From contig DOHJ01000046.1 of the NCBI GenBank assembly GCA_003535335.1, positions 1 through 6,959 of the forward strand: a DNA stretch of 6,959 nt, written 5' to 3'. How positions within the stretch are numbered: the stretch's first letter is position 1; every line of letters begins with the position of its first letter. Positions 1 to 6,097 of the stretch are shown one piece after another. The notes under the pieces were generated by a model that saw nothing but the letters and a program-made list of their open reading frames with translations, ran no database searches and was not told where the DNA came from. A program made the position numbers and the translations under genes. Source of the DNA: Paracoccaceae bacterium (GTDB taxonomy: Bacteria; Pseudomonadota; Alphaproteobacteria; Rhodobacterales; Rhodobacteraceae).

Positions 1-939
1 CACCGCATCAGGCGAATAACGTGCCCGCAGATCTCCCACCGGCTCCCCGCCCTCGACACGCTCGTTTTCATAGCTCAGATCGGCACCCATTTCACGCAAT
101 GTGCTCAACAGGCCAATGCGCGTCGGGTTCAGGCCAATGCCCGGCACCAAAACGTCGGAACCCGGCACAATCAACGCCGCACAAACCGGAAACGCAGCCG
201 AGCTGGGATCGCGCGGCACCACGATTTTCTGTGCCTTTAATTCAGGTTGTCCGGTCAGGGTAATAACGCGCCCAGCATCAGTTTCCTCAACGGTAATATC
301 CGCACCAAATCCGGTCAGCATGCGTTCGGTATGATCGCGGGTTGGCTCAGGCTCGATCACCACAGTTTGGCCCGGTGTATTCAAACCCGCCAGCAACACG
401 GCCGATTTTACCTGCGCGGAAGGCACATCCATCAAATAACGCACCGGAACCGGATCGGGTGCGCCAACAACCGTCATCGGCAAACGCCCGCCAGCGCGCC
501 CGTAGGCTTGCGTTCCAAACAGGCCGACAGGACCGGTTATGCGCCCCATCGGACGGCTGCGCAAACTGGCATCACCGGTGAATGTTGCGCTGATCGGGCA
601 GGTGGACATTGCACCGATAATCAGGCGAACACCCGTGCCTGAATTGCCGCAATCAATCACCTGCTCAGGTTCGGAAAAACCACCAACCCCGACACCATGA
701 ACCGACCATTGCCCGTCGCCATGCTCCACAACATCGGCACCAAAGGCCCGCATGGCGCGCGCCGTATCCAGCACATCATCGCCTTCCAGCAAACCTGAAA
801 TGCGCGTTTGGCCAACCGACAGCGCACCCAAAATCAAAGCACGATGCGATATCGACTTATCACCGGGAACATTGGCCACACCATTGAGCGGACCATGTTT
901 GCGCGATTTCATTGGAATTGGATCACCGTGTGCTGACAT
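1..939 (-). CDS. aroA: 3-phosphoshikimate 1-carboxyvinyltransferase (EPSP synthase), 3' end cut off by the window
   Basis: This enzyme transfers the enolpyruvyl group of phosphoenolpyruvate to shikimate-3-phosphate in the cytoplasmic shikimate pathway to aromatic amino acids. The 313 visible residues form an open frame with no stop. [11 protein letters not shown] (residues 24-34) carries the conserved substrate-binding Lys28, Ser29 and Arg33. GNSGTGVRL (98-106) is the glycine-rich PEP site, and [11 protein letters not shown] (123-133), [18 protein letters not shown] (173-190) and TRDHTERML (200-208) follow in family order. The wording resembles class II enzymes such as the Agrobacterium CP4 protein, but the position matching CP4 Ala100 is Gly101. 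Family lengths of about 430-455 residues imply that roughly 115-140 C-terminal residues are missing, including the later catalytic acidic residues. I chose the second of two adjacent ATGs because MSAHG fits relatives as I remember them; the ATG at 942 is equally possible. An AGGGA Shine-Dalgarno-like run lies just upstream. The family call is certain; the start is uncertain by one codon. Confidence 0.95.
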   Translation of the reverse strand, partial: MSAHGDPIPMKSRKHGPLNGVANVPGDKSISHRALILGALSVGQTRISGLLEGDDVLDTARAMRAFGADVVEHGDGQWSVHGVGVGGFSEPEQVIDCGNSGTGVRLIIGAMSTCPISATFTGDASLRSRPMGRITGPVGLFGTQAYGRAGGRLPMTVVGAPDPVPVRYLMDVPSAQVKSAVLLAGLNTPGQTVVIEPEPTRDHTERMLTGFGADITVEETDAGRVITLTGQPELKAQKIVVPRDPSSAAFPVCAALIVPGSDVLVPGIGLNPTRIGLLSTLREMGADLSYENERVEGGEPVGDLRARYSPDAV

Positions 940-1048
940 CATTCTTTCCCTTCACTCTTTCCGACTGAATAGCCGAAAAAACCGGCTTATACCATTATTG
1001 TTCTATAAATATCCCCGCGCGGAGCGCATAGTATCTCTTAAACTGGGC
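940..1048 (-). promoter_or_regulatory. trmB-aroA intergenic region, probable aroA leader with a small hairpin
   Basis: This AT-rich gap separates the trmB stop from the aroA start. On the minus strand it has TATAAG at 991-986, which could serve as a -10 element, but no good -35 sits 16-18 bases before it, so no promoter can be assigned firmly. A 5-bp stem (AGCCG at 987-983 with CGGCT at 975-971) closes a T-rich 7-base loop. Because the T run is in the loop and not after the stem, this is not a standard intrinsic terminator. A CCGCGCGG palindrome lies at about 1015-1022. Long spacing from trmB suggests aroA has its own promoter, but that is inference. Confidence 0.3.
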
Positions 1049-1753
1049 TTACAGCCGCCGAAACGTCATATAATGTGGCACACGCTCTTCCCGCAGGGCT
1101 TTTTTCTCGTAGCGCGTAGAAATCCAGTCATCCCACGGTTTGCGCCAATCATCCGGCCCTTCGGCCAGCCACTCAAAATCATCCCGCGCCATCATTTGTT
1201 CCATCGTCTGGCGCACATAATCGGGAATGTCGGTCGCAACCCGAAAAATCGCCCCTTTTTTCAATACCCGGGCTAACGGATCCAGATGCTCAGGCGTTAC
1301 AAACCTGCGGCGATGATGACGCGATTTCGGCCACGGGTCAGGGTATAATAAAAATACCCGCTCAATTAAAGCATCGGGCAACACATCAAACATATCACGC
1401 ACATCACCGGGGTGAACGGCCACGTTTTTCACACCAGCTTCGCGGATTTTTCCCAGCAGCATGGCAACGCCGTTGATATATGGCTCACAACCAATGATCC
1501 CCACATCCGGGTTTTGCGCGGCCTGATGCACCATATGCTCGCCGCCGCCAAAACCAATTTCCAGCCAAACAGGCTTGCCATCAAACAAACTTGTTAAATC
1601 CAGCGGTTTACGATCAGGGTTTTCATCCCAATCCACAGCACCGGGTGACAGCGCTTCCAAATCCTCTGCCAGATATCCCTTTTGGCTATCGCGCAGTGTT
1701 TTACCCTTTAAACGGCCATAAAAATTCCGAAAGGGGCGTTTGTTTTCTGCCAT
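1049..1753 (-). CDS. trmB: tRNA (guanine-N7-)-methyltransferase
   Basis: This cytoplasmic enzyme uses S-adenosylmethionine to methylate N7 of guanosine 46 in the tRNA variable loop. The 234-residue protein has a class I methyltransferase core. Motif I, LEIGFGGGEH, lies at residues 64-73; the acidic residue Glu90 is in GCEPY; and GDVRD lies at 116-120. The TrmB signature YPDPWPKSRHHRRR lies at 137-150, and the C-terminal TRYEKKAL at 213-220 matches the conserved T-(K/R)-(F/Y)-E motif. Length is normal for the family. The start is MAENKRP at 1753, preceded by GGAGC eight bases upstream. A longer reading from 1801 would add 16 residues that resemble no TrmB N-terminus and would run through a terminator-like hairpin. 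The gene follows metK, which supplies its methyl donor, but the 82-base gap contains two hairpins, so its expression may be partly uncoupled from metK. Confidence 0.95.
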   Translation of the reverse strand: MAENKRPFRNFYGRLKGKTLRDSQKGYLAEDLEALSPGAVDWDENPDRKPLDLTSLFDGKPVWLEIGFGGGEHMVHQAAQNPDVGIIGCEPYINGVAMLLGKIREAGVKNVAVHPGDVRDMFDVLPDALIERVFLLYPDPWPKSRHHRRRFVTPEHLDPLARVLKKGAIFRVATDIPDYVRQTMEQMMARDDFEWLAEGPDDWRKPWDDWISTRYEKKALREERVPHYMTFRRL

Positions 1754-1765
1754 TTCACCTGCTCC
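1754..1765 (-). promoter_or_regulatory. ribosome binding site that decides the trmB start
   Basis: The minus strand reads GGAGCAGGTGAA immediately before the ATG at 1753. GGAG at 1765-1762 leaves 8 bases to the start codon, which is good spacing, and a second purine-rich AGGTG follows. This supports MAENK as the N-terminus. It begins directly after the last T of the upstream terminator-like hairpin. Confidence 0.7.
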
Positions 1766-1794
1766 AAAAAATAAGGCGAGGCAAAAACCCCACC
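1766..1794 (-). terminator. intrinsic-terminator-like hairpin between metK and trmB
   Basis: On the minus strand GGTGGGG (1794-1788) can pair with CCTCGCC (1781-1775) across the 6-base loop TTTTTG, giving 7 pairs of which two are G-T wobbles. The tract TTATTTTTT (1774-1766) follows directly, the normal layout of a Rho-independent terminator. It probably ends part of the metK transcripts. Its T tract touches the trmB Shine-Dalgarno, so any trmB message starting upstream must read through it. Efficiency is uncertain because of the wobble pairs. Confidence 0.6.
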
Positions 1795-1811
1795 CTATCA
1801 TTCATTCGTAA

Positions 1812-1829
1812 GGCGGGGTTCACCCCGCC
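1812..1829 (-). repeat. perfect inverted repeat (stem-loop) just after metK
   Basis: The minus strand reads GGCGGGGTGAACCCCGCC: a perfect 7-bp G+C stem closing a TGAA tetraloop, starting 6 bases after the metK stop codon. No T run follows (next is TTACGAATG), so it is unlikely to terminate alone. It could protect the metK mRNA 3' end or act together with the next hairpin. Its 3' arm is also complementary to the 5' arm of the terminator at 1788-1794, with one wobble. Confidence 0.6.
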
Positions 1830-1835
1830 ATCAAT

Positions 1836-3017
1836 TTAGACCGCTTTTTTCAAAGCCTCAACCAGATCGGTTTTTTCCCATGAAAACCCGCCATCTGCCT
1901 CGGGTGGGCGGCCAAAGTGGCCATAGGCTGCCGTGCGCTCATAAATCGGCCGGTTCATTTGCAGGCGTTCACGAATACCTTGCGGTGTCAGGTCTACAAT
2001 TTGATCAATTGCCTTTTCGATCACTGAATCATGCACTTGACCGGTGCCGAATGTATCGCAATAAATCGATAAAGGCCGCGCAATGCCAATCGCGTATGAC
2101 AGCTGGATTGTGCAGCGTTTTGCCAGACCAGAGGCCACCACATTTTTCGCCAGATAACGGGCAATATAGGCGGCGGAACGGTCAACCTTGGTCGGGTCTT
2201 TGCCTGAAAATGCACCACCACCATGCGGGGCGGCACCACCGTAAGTGTCGACAATAATTTTACGACCCGTCAGGCCGGCATCCCCGTCAGGGCCACCGAT
2301 TACAAAAACACCGGTCGGATTAACCCACCATTTTGTTGCCTCCGTCACCCATTCAGCGGGCAAAACCTCGCAAATGTAAGGCTCGACAATGGCGCGGATA
2401 TCATCTGATGTCTGGGTTTCATCGGAATGCTGGGTTGATAGCACAATCGAGGTCACCTCGACCGGCTTGCCATCTTCATAGCGCAATGAAATCTGCGATT
2501 TGGCGTCGGGTCGCAAGGTTGGTTCGGTGCCGTCTTTGCGCACTTCGGCCAACCGGCGCAAAATGGCGTGGGAATACTGGATCGGGGCCGGCATCAATTC
2601 CGGCGTTTCATCCACCGCATAGCCAAACATGATGCCCTGATCGCCAGCGCCTTCGTCCTTATCCGCGGTTGCATCCACGCCTTGGGCAATGTGGGCGGAT
2701 TGCGGGTGCAGCAGATTGGTGACTTTAACAGTGTTCCAGTGGAAATGCTCCTGCTCATAACCGATATCCTTGATGCAGTCGCGCGCAATATTTTCTACCT
2801 TGCCTAGATATTCATCCAACTTGGATTTGTCAGATAGTCCGACTTCGCCGCCAATAACCACGCGGTTGGTGGTGGCGAAGGTTTCGCAGGCCACGCGGGC
2901 CTCGGGTTCTTCGGCTAAAAACGCATCCAGAATGGCGTCGGAGATCCGGTCGCACAATTTATCGGGATGCCCCTCTGAAACGGATTCAGAGGTGAAGGTG
3001 TAGTTTTTACGAGACAT
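1836..3017 (-). CDS. metK: S-adenosylmethionine synthase (methionine adenosyltransferase)
   Basis: MetK makes S-adenosylmethionine from ATP and methionine in the cytoplasm, with phosphate and diphosphate released. The protein has 393 residues, a normal length. [10 protein letters not shown] (11-20) has the conserved ATP-site His17. [12 protein letters not shown] (123-134) is the first family signature, and [15 protein letters not shown] (266-280) is the second, the glycine- and lysine-rich loop. [20 protein letters not shown] (242-261) and [13 protein letters not shown] (171-183) are also typical. The start at 3017 gives [20 protein letters not shown], standard for the family, with GGAG eight bases before it. 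A longer frame from a GTG at 3083 would translate the riboswitch and is rejected. The gene sits under its own promoter-like sequence and a SAM/SAH riboswitch, so product feedback on translation is expected. The stop is followed by two hairpins before trmB. Confidence 0.98.
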   Translation of the reverse strand: MSRKNYTFTSESVSEGHPDKLCDRISDAILDAFLAEEPEARVACETFATTNRVVIGGEVGLSDKSKLDEYLGKVENIARDCIKDIGYEQEHFHWNTVKVTNLLHPQSAHIAQGVDATADKDEGAGDQGIMFGYAVDETPELMPAPIQYSHAILRRLAEVRKDGTEPTLRPDAKSQISLRYEDGKPVEVTSIVLSTQHSDETQTSDDIRAIVEPYICEVLPAEWVTEATKWWVNPTGVFVIGGPDGDAGLTGRKIIVDTYGGAAPHGGGAFSGKDPTKVDRSAAYIARYLAKNVVASGLAKRCTIQLSYAIGIARPLSIYCDTFGTGQVHDSVIEKAIDQIVDLTPQGIRERLQMNRPIYERTAAYGHFGRPPEADGGFSWEKTDLVEALKKAV

Positions 3018-3024
3018 AGGTAGT

Positions 3025-3068
3025 GCTCCATTTGAAAAATACTGCCACGTCAGGAAGCCGTTGTGGCA
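3025..3068 (-). promoter_or_regulatory. SAM/SAH riboswitch covering the metK ribosome binding site
   Basis: On the minus strand TGCCAC (3068-3063) pairs perfectly with GTGGCA (3048-3043). The loop begins AACGGCTTCCTGACG, nearly identical to the conserved loop I recall for the SAM/SAH class (ACAACGGCTTCCTGGCGTG). A short A/T linker leads to AATGGAGCA (3033-3025 area), again matching the class consensus ATTGGAGCA. GCTTCC in the loop (3058-3053) can pair with GGAGC (3029-3025), apart from one extra base, forming an H-type pseudoknot that hides the Shine-Dalgarno. GGAG is 8 bases from the metK ATG. From known members, binding of SAM or S-adenosylhomocysteine stabilises the pseudoknot and reduces translation. 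Identification rests on motif match, structure and position before metK together. Confidence 0.93.
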
Positions 3069-3080
3069 ATTTGTGTGTTT

Positions 3081-3109
3081 CACTTACGAGTGTGTGAGAC
3101 CGCGGTCAA
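3081..3109 (-). promoter_or_regulatory. probable sigma-70-type promoter for metK
   Basis: The minus strand has TTGACC (3109-3104), a strong -35 match, then a 17-base spacer and TAAGTG (3086-3081) as a weak -10. Transcription would begin about 3074, only a few bases before the riboswitch stem at 3068. The lnt stop codon TGA lies inside the -35 hexamer. A perfect palindrome GACCGCGGTC (3107-3098) overlaps the -35 and spacer. The -35, spacing and placement are good, while the -10 is poor, so confidence is moderate. Confidence 0.5.
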
Positions 3110-4671
3110 TCTCTAAGTATTCGGGTTTTTAGCATTATCAACGCCAAGGCGAAAATCAGCAACACTATGACCGGCCAATCCCCATAGCGGGAATATAGCG
3201 TTTCGGGCAGGGCGGTTGGTAATTCAACATCTAGAAAACCGGCAACGCCCAAACCAAGCGACGCCTGCACCGTGCCGTGCGCATCAATCACCGCAGAAAT
3301 GCCGGTATTGGCCGCCCGCACCATTGGCAAACCCAGCTCAATCGCCCGAAACCGCGCTTGGGCCAAATGCTGCTGTGGTCCTGTCCAATTACCGAACCAC
3401 GCATCATTGGTAATTTGCAACAACCAGTCGGGGCGCTCCGTGGTGGTGCCGACTTCGTGGGGGAAAATTGCTTCATAGCAAATCAACGGCAATGCCTGCC
3501 CAAGTGCACCCAAATCAATGCTGCGCAGACCGTCACCAGCCCCAAAACCAAACCCGTCTTGGGCCGCAAATCCGGTTAGCCCAAGCCAAGTGGCCAAACG
3601 GCCGCCCGGAAAATATTCGCCGAAAGGCACCAGATGGCTTTTGTTATAAATATCCTGCACAACGCCATCAGCGTCAAGCAGGACTAGAGAATTAAAATAC
3701 TGCAAACCATCGGTTCTTTGAATGCCAAATACCACAGGAACATCACCGGCAGCCTGTGATATTTTTTCTAGCGCTGCATCAGAGCGGTTCAGCAAATAAG
3801 GCACCGAGGTTTCCGGCCAGATGATTAAATCCGGTTGCTGATCGGATTTGGCCGAGGTAAAGCCCAAGCTGCGCCCAAAAAATACCGGCATCATTTCGGG
3901 ATCCCATTTTTGATGCTGTGGGGCGTTGGGCTGTATCAGGCGCACGACTTGTGCTTCCGTAGATTTTACAATTTTTACATTTCCTAGGTTCGGTCCAGTT
4001 TGGTAAAATTTGCTGACAAAATAATAACCTAGAATAGTTAAAACCAGTGCAGTAACAAGGGATATCACGCCCGTAACTATTATGAACCGGCGCAACCCAA
4101 GCCGTTCAACTGTGACGAATAGTGCCCAGATAGACAGCAAAGTAAGTAGCGTTAAACCGTGTGGGCCGATATATGCGGCCAGCTGATCCAGCCCCCAATC
4201 CAGCCAGATATAGCCCAGTAAACCCCAAGGAAACCCCGTTAGGATGTAAGTCCGGGCCAATTCGGCGATGCTTAAAAATATGGCCAGCGCCAAAACACGC
4301 CCCTGCCATTTGGCCAGCCCGAAGGCCGCCGCCCAAAACAGGGCCATGCCGGCGGACATGCCAATTAATGCAAACGGGGCCATCCAGCCATGGGCCGAAA
4401 TATTAACGAGAAATGGCTCGACAATCCAGCTGAGCACCAGCCCGAAATATCCGGCACCAAAGGCCCAGCCGACCAAAACTGCCTGTTTTACAGAACCAGA
4501 GGCACGAAATAAAACAAAAGCCGCAATCAAACCGGTCAAAGCCAGCCACAGCAGTGAAAACGGCGCTTGGCCCAATCCGGTGACGGCCCCGCAGGCCAAC
4601 GCCGCCAAGGATTTTTTGCGCGTAGACCACAGGGCCAAACCTGTTGAAAAACGCGCCAGTGTATCAGCCAC
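3106..4671 (-). CDS. lnt: apolipoprotein N-acyltransferase
   Basis: Lnt is an inner-membrane enzyme that N-acylates the terminal cysteine of lipoproteins, the last step of lipoprotein maturation, using phospholipid as donor. The 521-residue protein has a hydrophobic N-terminal part (about residues 20-220) with several membrane segments, then a nitrilase-type hydrolase domain (about 240-480) and a final membrane helix (about 498-515). The expected catalytic triad is present: Glu287 in IIWPETSVPY, Lys344 in YNKSHLVPFGEYFP and Cys398 in LICYEAIFP. TNDAWFGNWTGPQQH (421-435) and AANTGISAVID (453-463) are also family hallmarks. The start is GTG at 4671, sharing its G with the TAG stop of the upstream gene (TAGTG). 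No strong Shine-Dalgarno is visible, so translational coupling is likely. Its stop codon lies inside the -35 box proposed for metK. No intrinsic terminator follows, so read-through into metK is possible. Confidence 0.96.
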   Translation of the reverse strand: MADTLARFSTGLALWSTRKKSLAALACGAVTGLGQAPFSLLWLALTGLIAAFVLFRASGSVKQAVLVGWAFGAGYFGLVLSWIVEPFLVNISAHGWMAPFALIGMSAGMALFWAAAFGLAKWQGRVLALAIFLSIAELARTYILTGFPWGLLGYIWLDWGLDQLAAYIGPHGLTLLTLLSIWALFVTVERLGLRRFIIVTGVISLVTALVLTILGYYFVSKFYQTGPNLGNVKIVKSTEAQVVRLIQPNAPQHQKWDPEMMPVFFGRSLGFTSAKSDQQPDLIIWPETSVPYLLNRSDAALEKISQAAGDVPVVFGIQRTDGLQYFNSLVLLDADGVVQDIYNKSHLVPFGEYFPGGRLATWLGLTGFAAQDGFGFGAGDGLRSIDLGALGQALPLICYEAIFPHEVGTTTERPDWLLQITNDAWFGNWTGPQQHLAQARFRAIELGLPMVRAANTGISAVIDAHGTVQASLGLGVAGFLDVELPTALPETLYSRYGDWPVIVLLIFALALIMLKTRILRD

Positions 4672-5546
4672 TATTTGACACCATTCAGGCGCACCCGTAG
4701 CCGTTTAATCCGGCGCGGGTCTGCATCGACAACCTCAAATTCAGGCCCAAGAGGGTGTACAATTACCTCGCCACGGGCAGGCACATGGCCGGCAAGCAAA
4801 AACATCAAACCGCCCAGCGTGTCGATTTCCTCGTCTTCGGCTGTATCCACCAGCTTCATGCCAATTTCGGCTTCGAAATCCTCAAGCGGGGTGCGCGATA
4901 ATGCCAGATAACAGCCGTCAGTCTCTTTGGTCCAGAATTTATCCTCTTCCAGATCATGTTCGTCTTCTATTTCGCCAATCACCTGTTCGACCAGATCTTC
5001 GAGCGTCACCAGCCCGTCAACCCCGCCGTATTCATCGACCACCAGCGCCATATGAATGCGTTCGCCTTGCATTTTTTGCAGCAAGACACCGATCGGCATG
5101 GACGGCGGCGCAAACAATAGCGGACGCAGCAGTTTTTGGATGGAAAACCGGCCACCGTTGCCGCTAAATCCGTGTTTCAGGGCGAAATCTTTCAGGTGAA
5201 CCAGACCCGTTGGCGTATCAAGCGTATCTTTGAAAACCGGTATCCGGCTTAATCCGGTTTCACGAAAGACCTGCACCAGATCGTCTTTTTTGATATCCTG
5301 GGAAACCGCAATGATTTCGGCCTTTGGAGTGGCCACATCTTCAAGGCTCATCCTGCGTAAATTAAGCATTCCGTGTGTGCTATTGATCTGCGCTGCCACT
5401 GCGGGGGTGCCGGACAAAACGGTTTCAGCTGTATCGGTCGGGCTTAAGGCGCTGATGATGCGGTTGAAAAATCCGAGCTTTGTCACCGTTTTTTTGTCTG
5501 GCGCGCTTTGCGCTGCACTAGAAGATCCGTCTGTTGTGTCGCCCAT
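4671..5546 (-). CDS. ybeX: CBS-domain protein of the CorC/YbeX (HlyC) family
   Basis: This is a soluble 291-residue protein with no membrane segment; it lacks the N-terminal DUF21/CNNM transmembrane domain of larger relatives. After a polar, Ser/Thr-rich leader (1-20) come paired CBS domains, about 66-126 (RMSLEDVATPKAEIIAV, then GLSRIPVF) and 136-195 (FAPPSMPIGVLLQKMQ, then ALVVDEYGGVDGLVTLEDL). A C-terminal CorC_HlyC domain spans about 210-288 (EIDTLGGLMFLLAG; GEVIVHP; RIKRLRV). CBS pairs usually bind adenine nucleotides. Relatives are tied to magnesium/cobalt efflux (CorC) and, in E. coli, to ribosome maintenance; 'hemolysin' is an old family label that should not be taken literally. The usual VMTPR of CBS1 reads VATPK here. 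AAGGA lies a few bases before the ATG. It follows ybeY after 44 bases and runs into lnt with a one-base overlap. Exact biochemical function is not shown by the sequence. Confidence 0.92.
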   Translation of the reverse strand: MGDTTDGSSSAAQSAPDKKTVTKLGFFNRIISALSPTDTAETVLSGTPAVAAQINSTHGMLNLRRMSLEDVATPKAEIIAVSQDIKKDDLVQVFRETGLSRIPVFKDTLDTPTGLVHLKDFALKHGFSGNGGRFSIQKLLRPLLFAPPSMPIGVLLQKMQGERIHMALVVDEYGGVDGLVTLEDLVEQVIGEIEDEHDLEEDKFWTKETDGCYLALSRTPLEDFEAEIGMKLVDTAEDEEIDTLGGLMFLLAGHVPARGEVIVHPLGPEFEVVDADPRRIKRLRVRLNGVK

Positions 5547-5590
5547 TTTTCCTTTTCCAAATTAGTCTGGCCTTTGGTCCGGCCTGTGAT

Positions 5591-6097
5591 TTAGCCCCTA
5601 TATGGGTCGCAAATACCCAGTTTGCCAAGGACTTCAACCTCCAAAGCCTCCATTATTGCCGCATCTTGATCAGATATGTGATCATAACCCAACAAATGTA
5701 ACACCCCGTGGATTAATAAATGCGTTACATGGTCTTTTGCGGGTTTGCCTGCGGCCTGAGCCTCGATCTGGCAAGTGTCAAAAGAAATTGCGATATCGCC
5801 CAGTTCTTCGGGCATTCCTTTGGGGTCGTAAGTTGGGGGCAGGGGGTGTTTTTCCGGTCTTGATCGTTCCTGCGCGGGCCATGACAGCACGTTGGTTGCT
5901 GTGGGTTTTTCCCTGAATTCGGCGTTTAGATCGGTAATTCGGGCGTCATCACAGGCCAGCAGGCTGATTTCGAAATATTCACAAGGAATGTCCAGATGTG
6001 CCAGCGTTGCCATGCACGCGCTTTGGGCCAACGCCTCGATATTTAAGTCATCCCAGCGCGCATCTTCTATATTTACCGAAATAAAATCAGCTGTCAT
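5591..6097 (-). CDS. ybeY: endoribonuclease YbeY (rRNA maturation factor)
   Basis: YbeY is a small zinc-dependent single-strand endoribonuclease involved in 16S rRNA 3'-end maturation and ribosome quality control in the cytoplasm. The 168-residue protein carries the metal-binding motif H-x3-H-x5-H: His130, His134 and His140 in HGVLHLLGYDH. The conserved block AEFREKPTATNVLSWP (59-74) includes Arg62, and ELGDIAISFDT (98-108) is also typical. The start at 6097 gives MTADFISVNIEDARW, a normal N-terminus for alphaproteobacterial YbeY, and overlaps the phoH 3' end by 11 bases, which suggests coupled translation. GAGG lies 12 bases upstream, rather far. An in-frame ATG at 6106 (MKPMTADF) cannot be excluded; extension to 6148 adds residues that do not resemble the family. 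The neighbours PhoH and YbeX are its usual partners in this conserved cluster. Confidence 0.96.
   Translation of the reverse strand: MTADFISVNIEDARWDDLNIEALAQSACMATLAHLDIPCEYFEISLLACDDARITDLNAEFREKPTATNVLSWPAQERSRPEKHPLPPTYDPKGMPEELGDIAISFDTCQIEAQAAGKPAKDHVTHLLIHGVLHLLGYDHISDQDAAIMEALEVEVLGKLGICDPYRG

Noticed and set aside
247..642. Plus-strand open frame of 131 codons
   Set aside because: It is antisense to the conserved core of aroA and its protein is low in family-like features; it is a shadow frame.
752..1276. Plus-strand open frame of 174 codons
   Set aside because: It lies antisense over the aroA start, the intergenic gap and the trmB 3' end, shows no recognisable motif, and both opposite-strand genes are clear.
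1754..1801. 16-residue N-terminal extension of TrmB
   Set aside because: It would translate the terminator hairpin and T tract, while a good Shine-Dalgarno precedes the ATG at 1753.
1754..1835. A second SAM/SAH-like element before trmB, suggested by the shared GGAGCA
   Set aside because: The conserved loop AACGGCTTCC and its closing stem are absent; GGAGC is just a Shine-Dalgarno.
3069..3105. Intrinsic terminator after lnt
   Set aside because: No stable stem followed by a T run is present; the GACCGCGGTC palindrome has no loop and is followed by CTCACACA.
4268..4678. Plus-strand open frame of 136 codons opposite the lnt N-terminal part
   Set aside because: The composition (Ala, Pro, Lys, Asn rich) is that expected from the reverse of hydrophobic codons; no motif or ribosome site supports it.
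5547..5590. Terminator or promoter between ybeY and ybeX
   Set aside because: Only short GGCC repeats are present, with no T tract and no hexamer pair at proper spacing; a ribosome site for ybeX explains the end of the gap.
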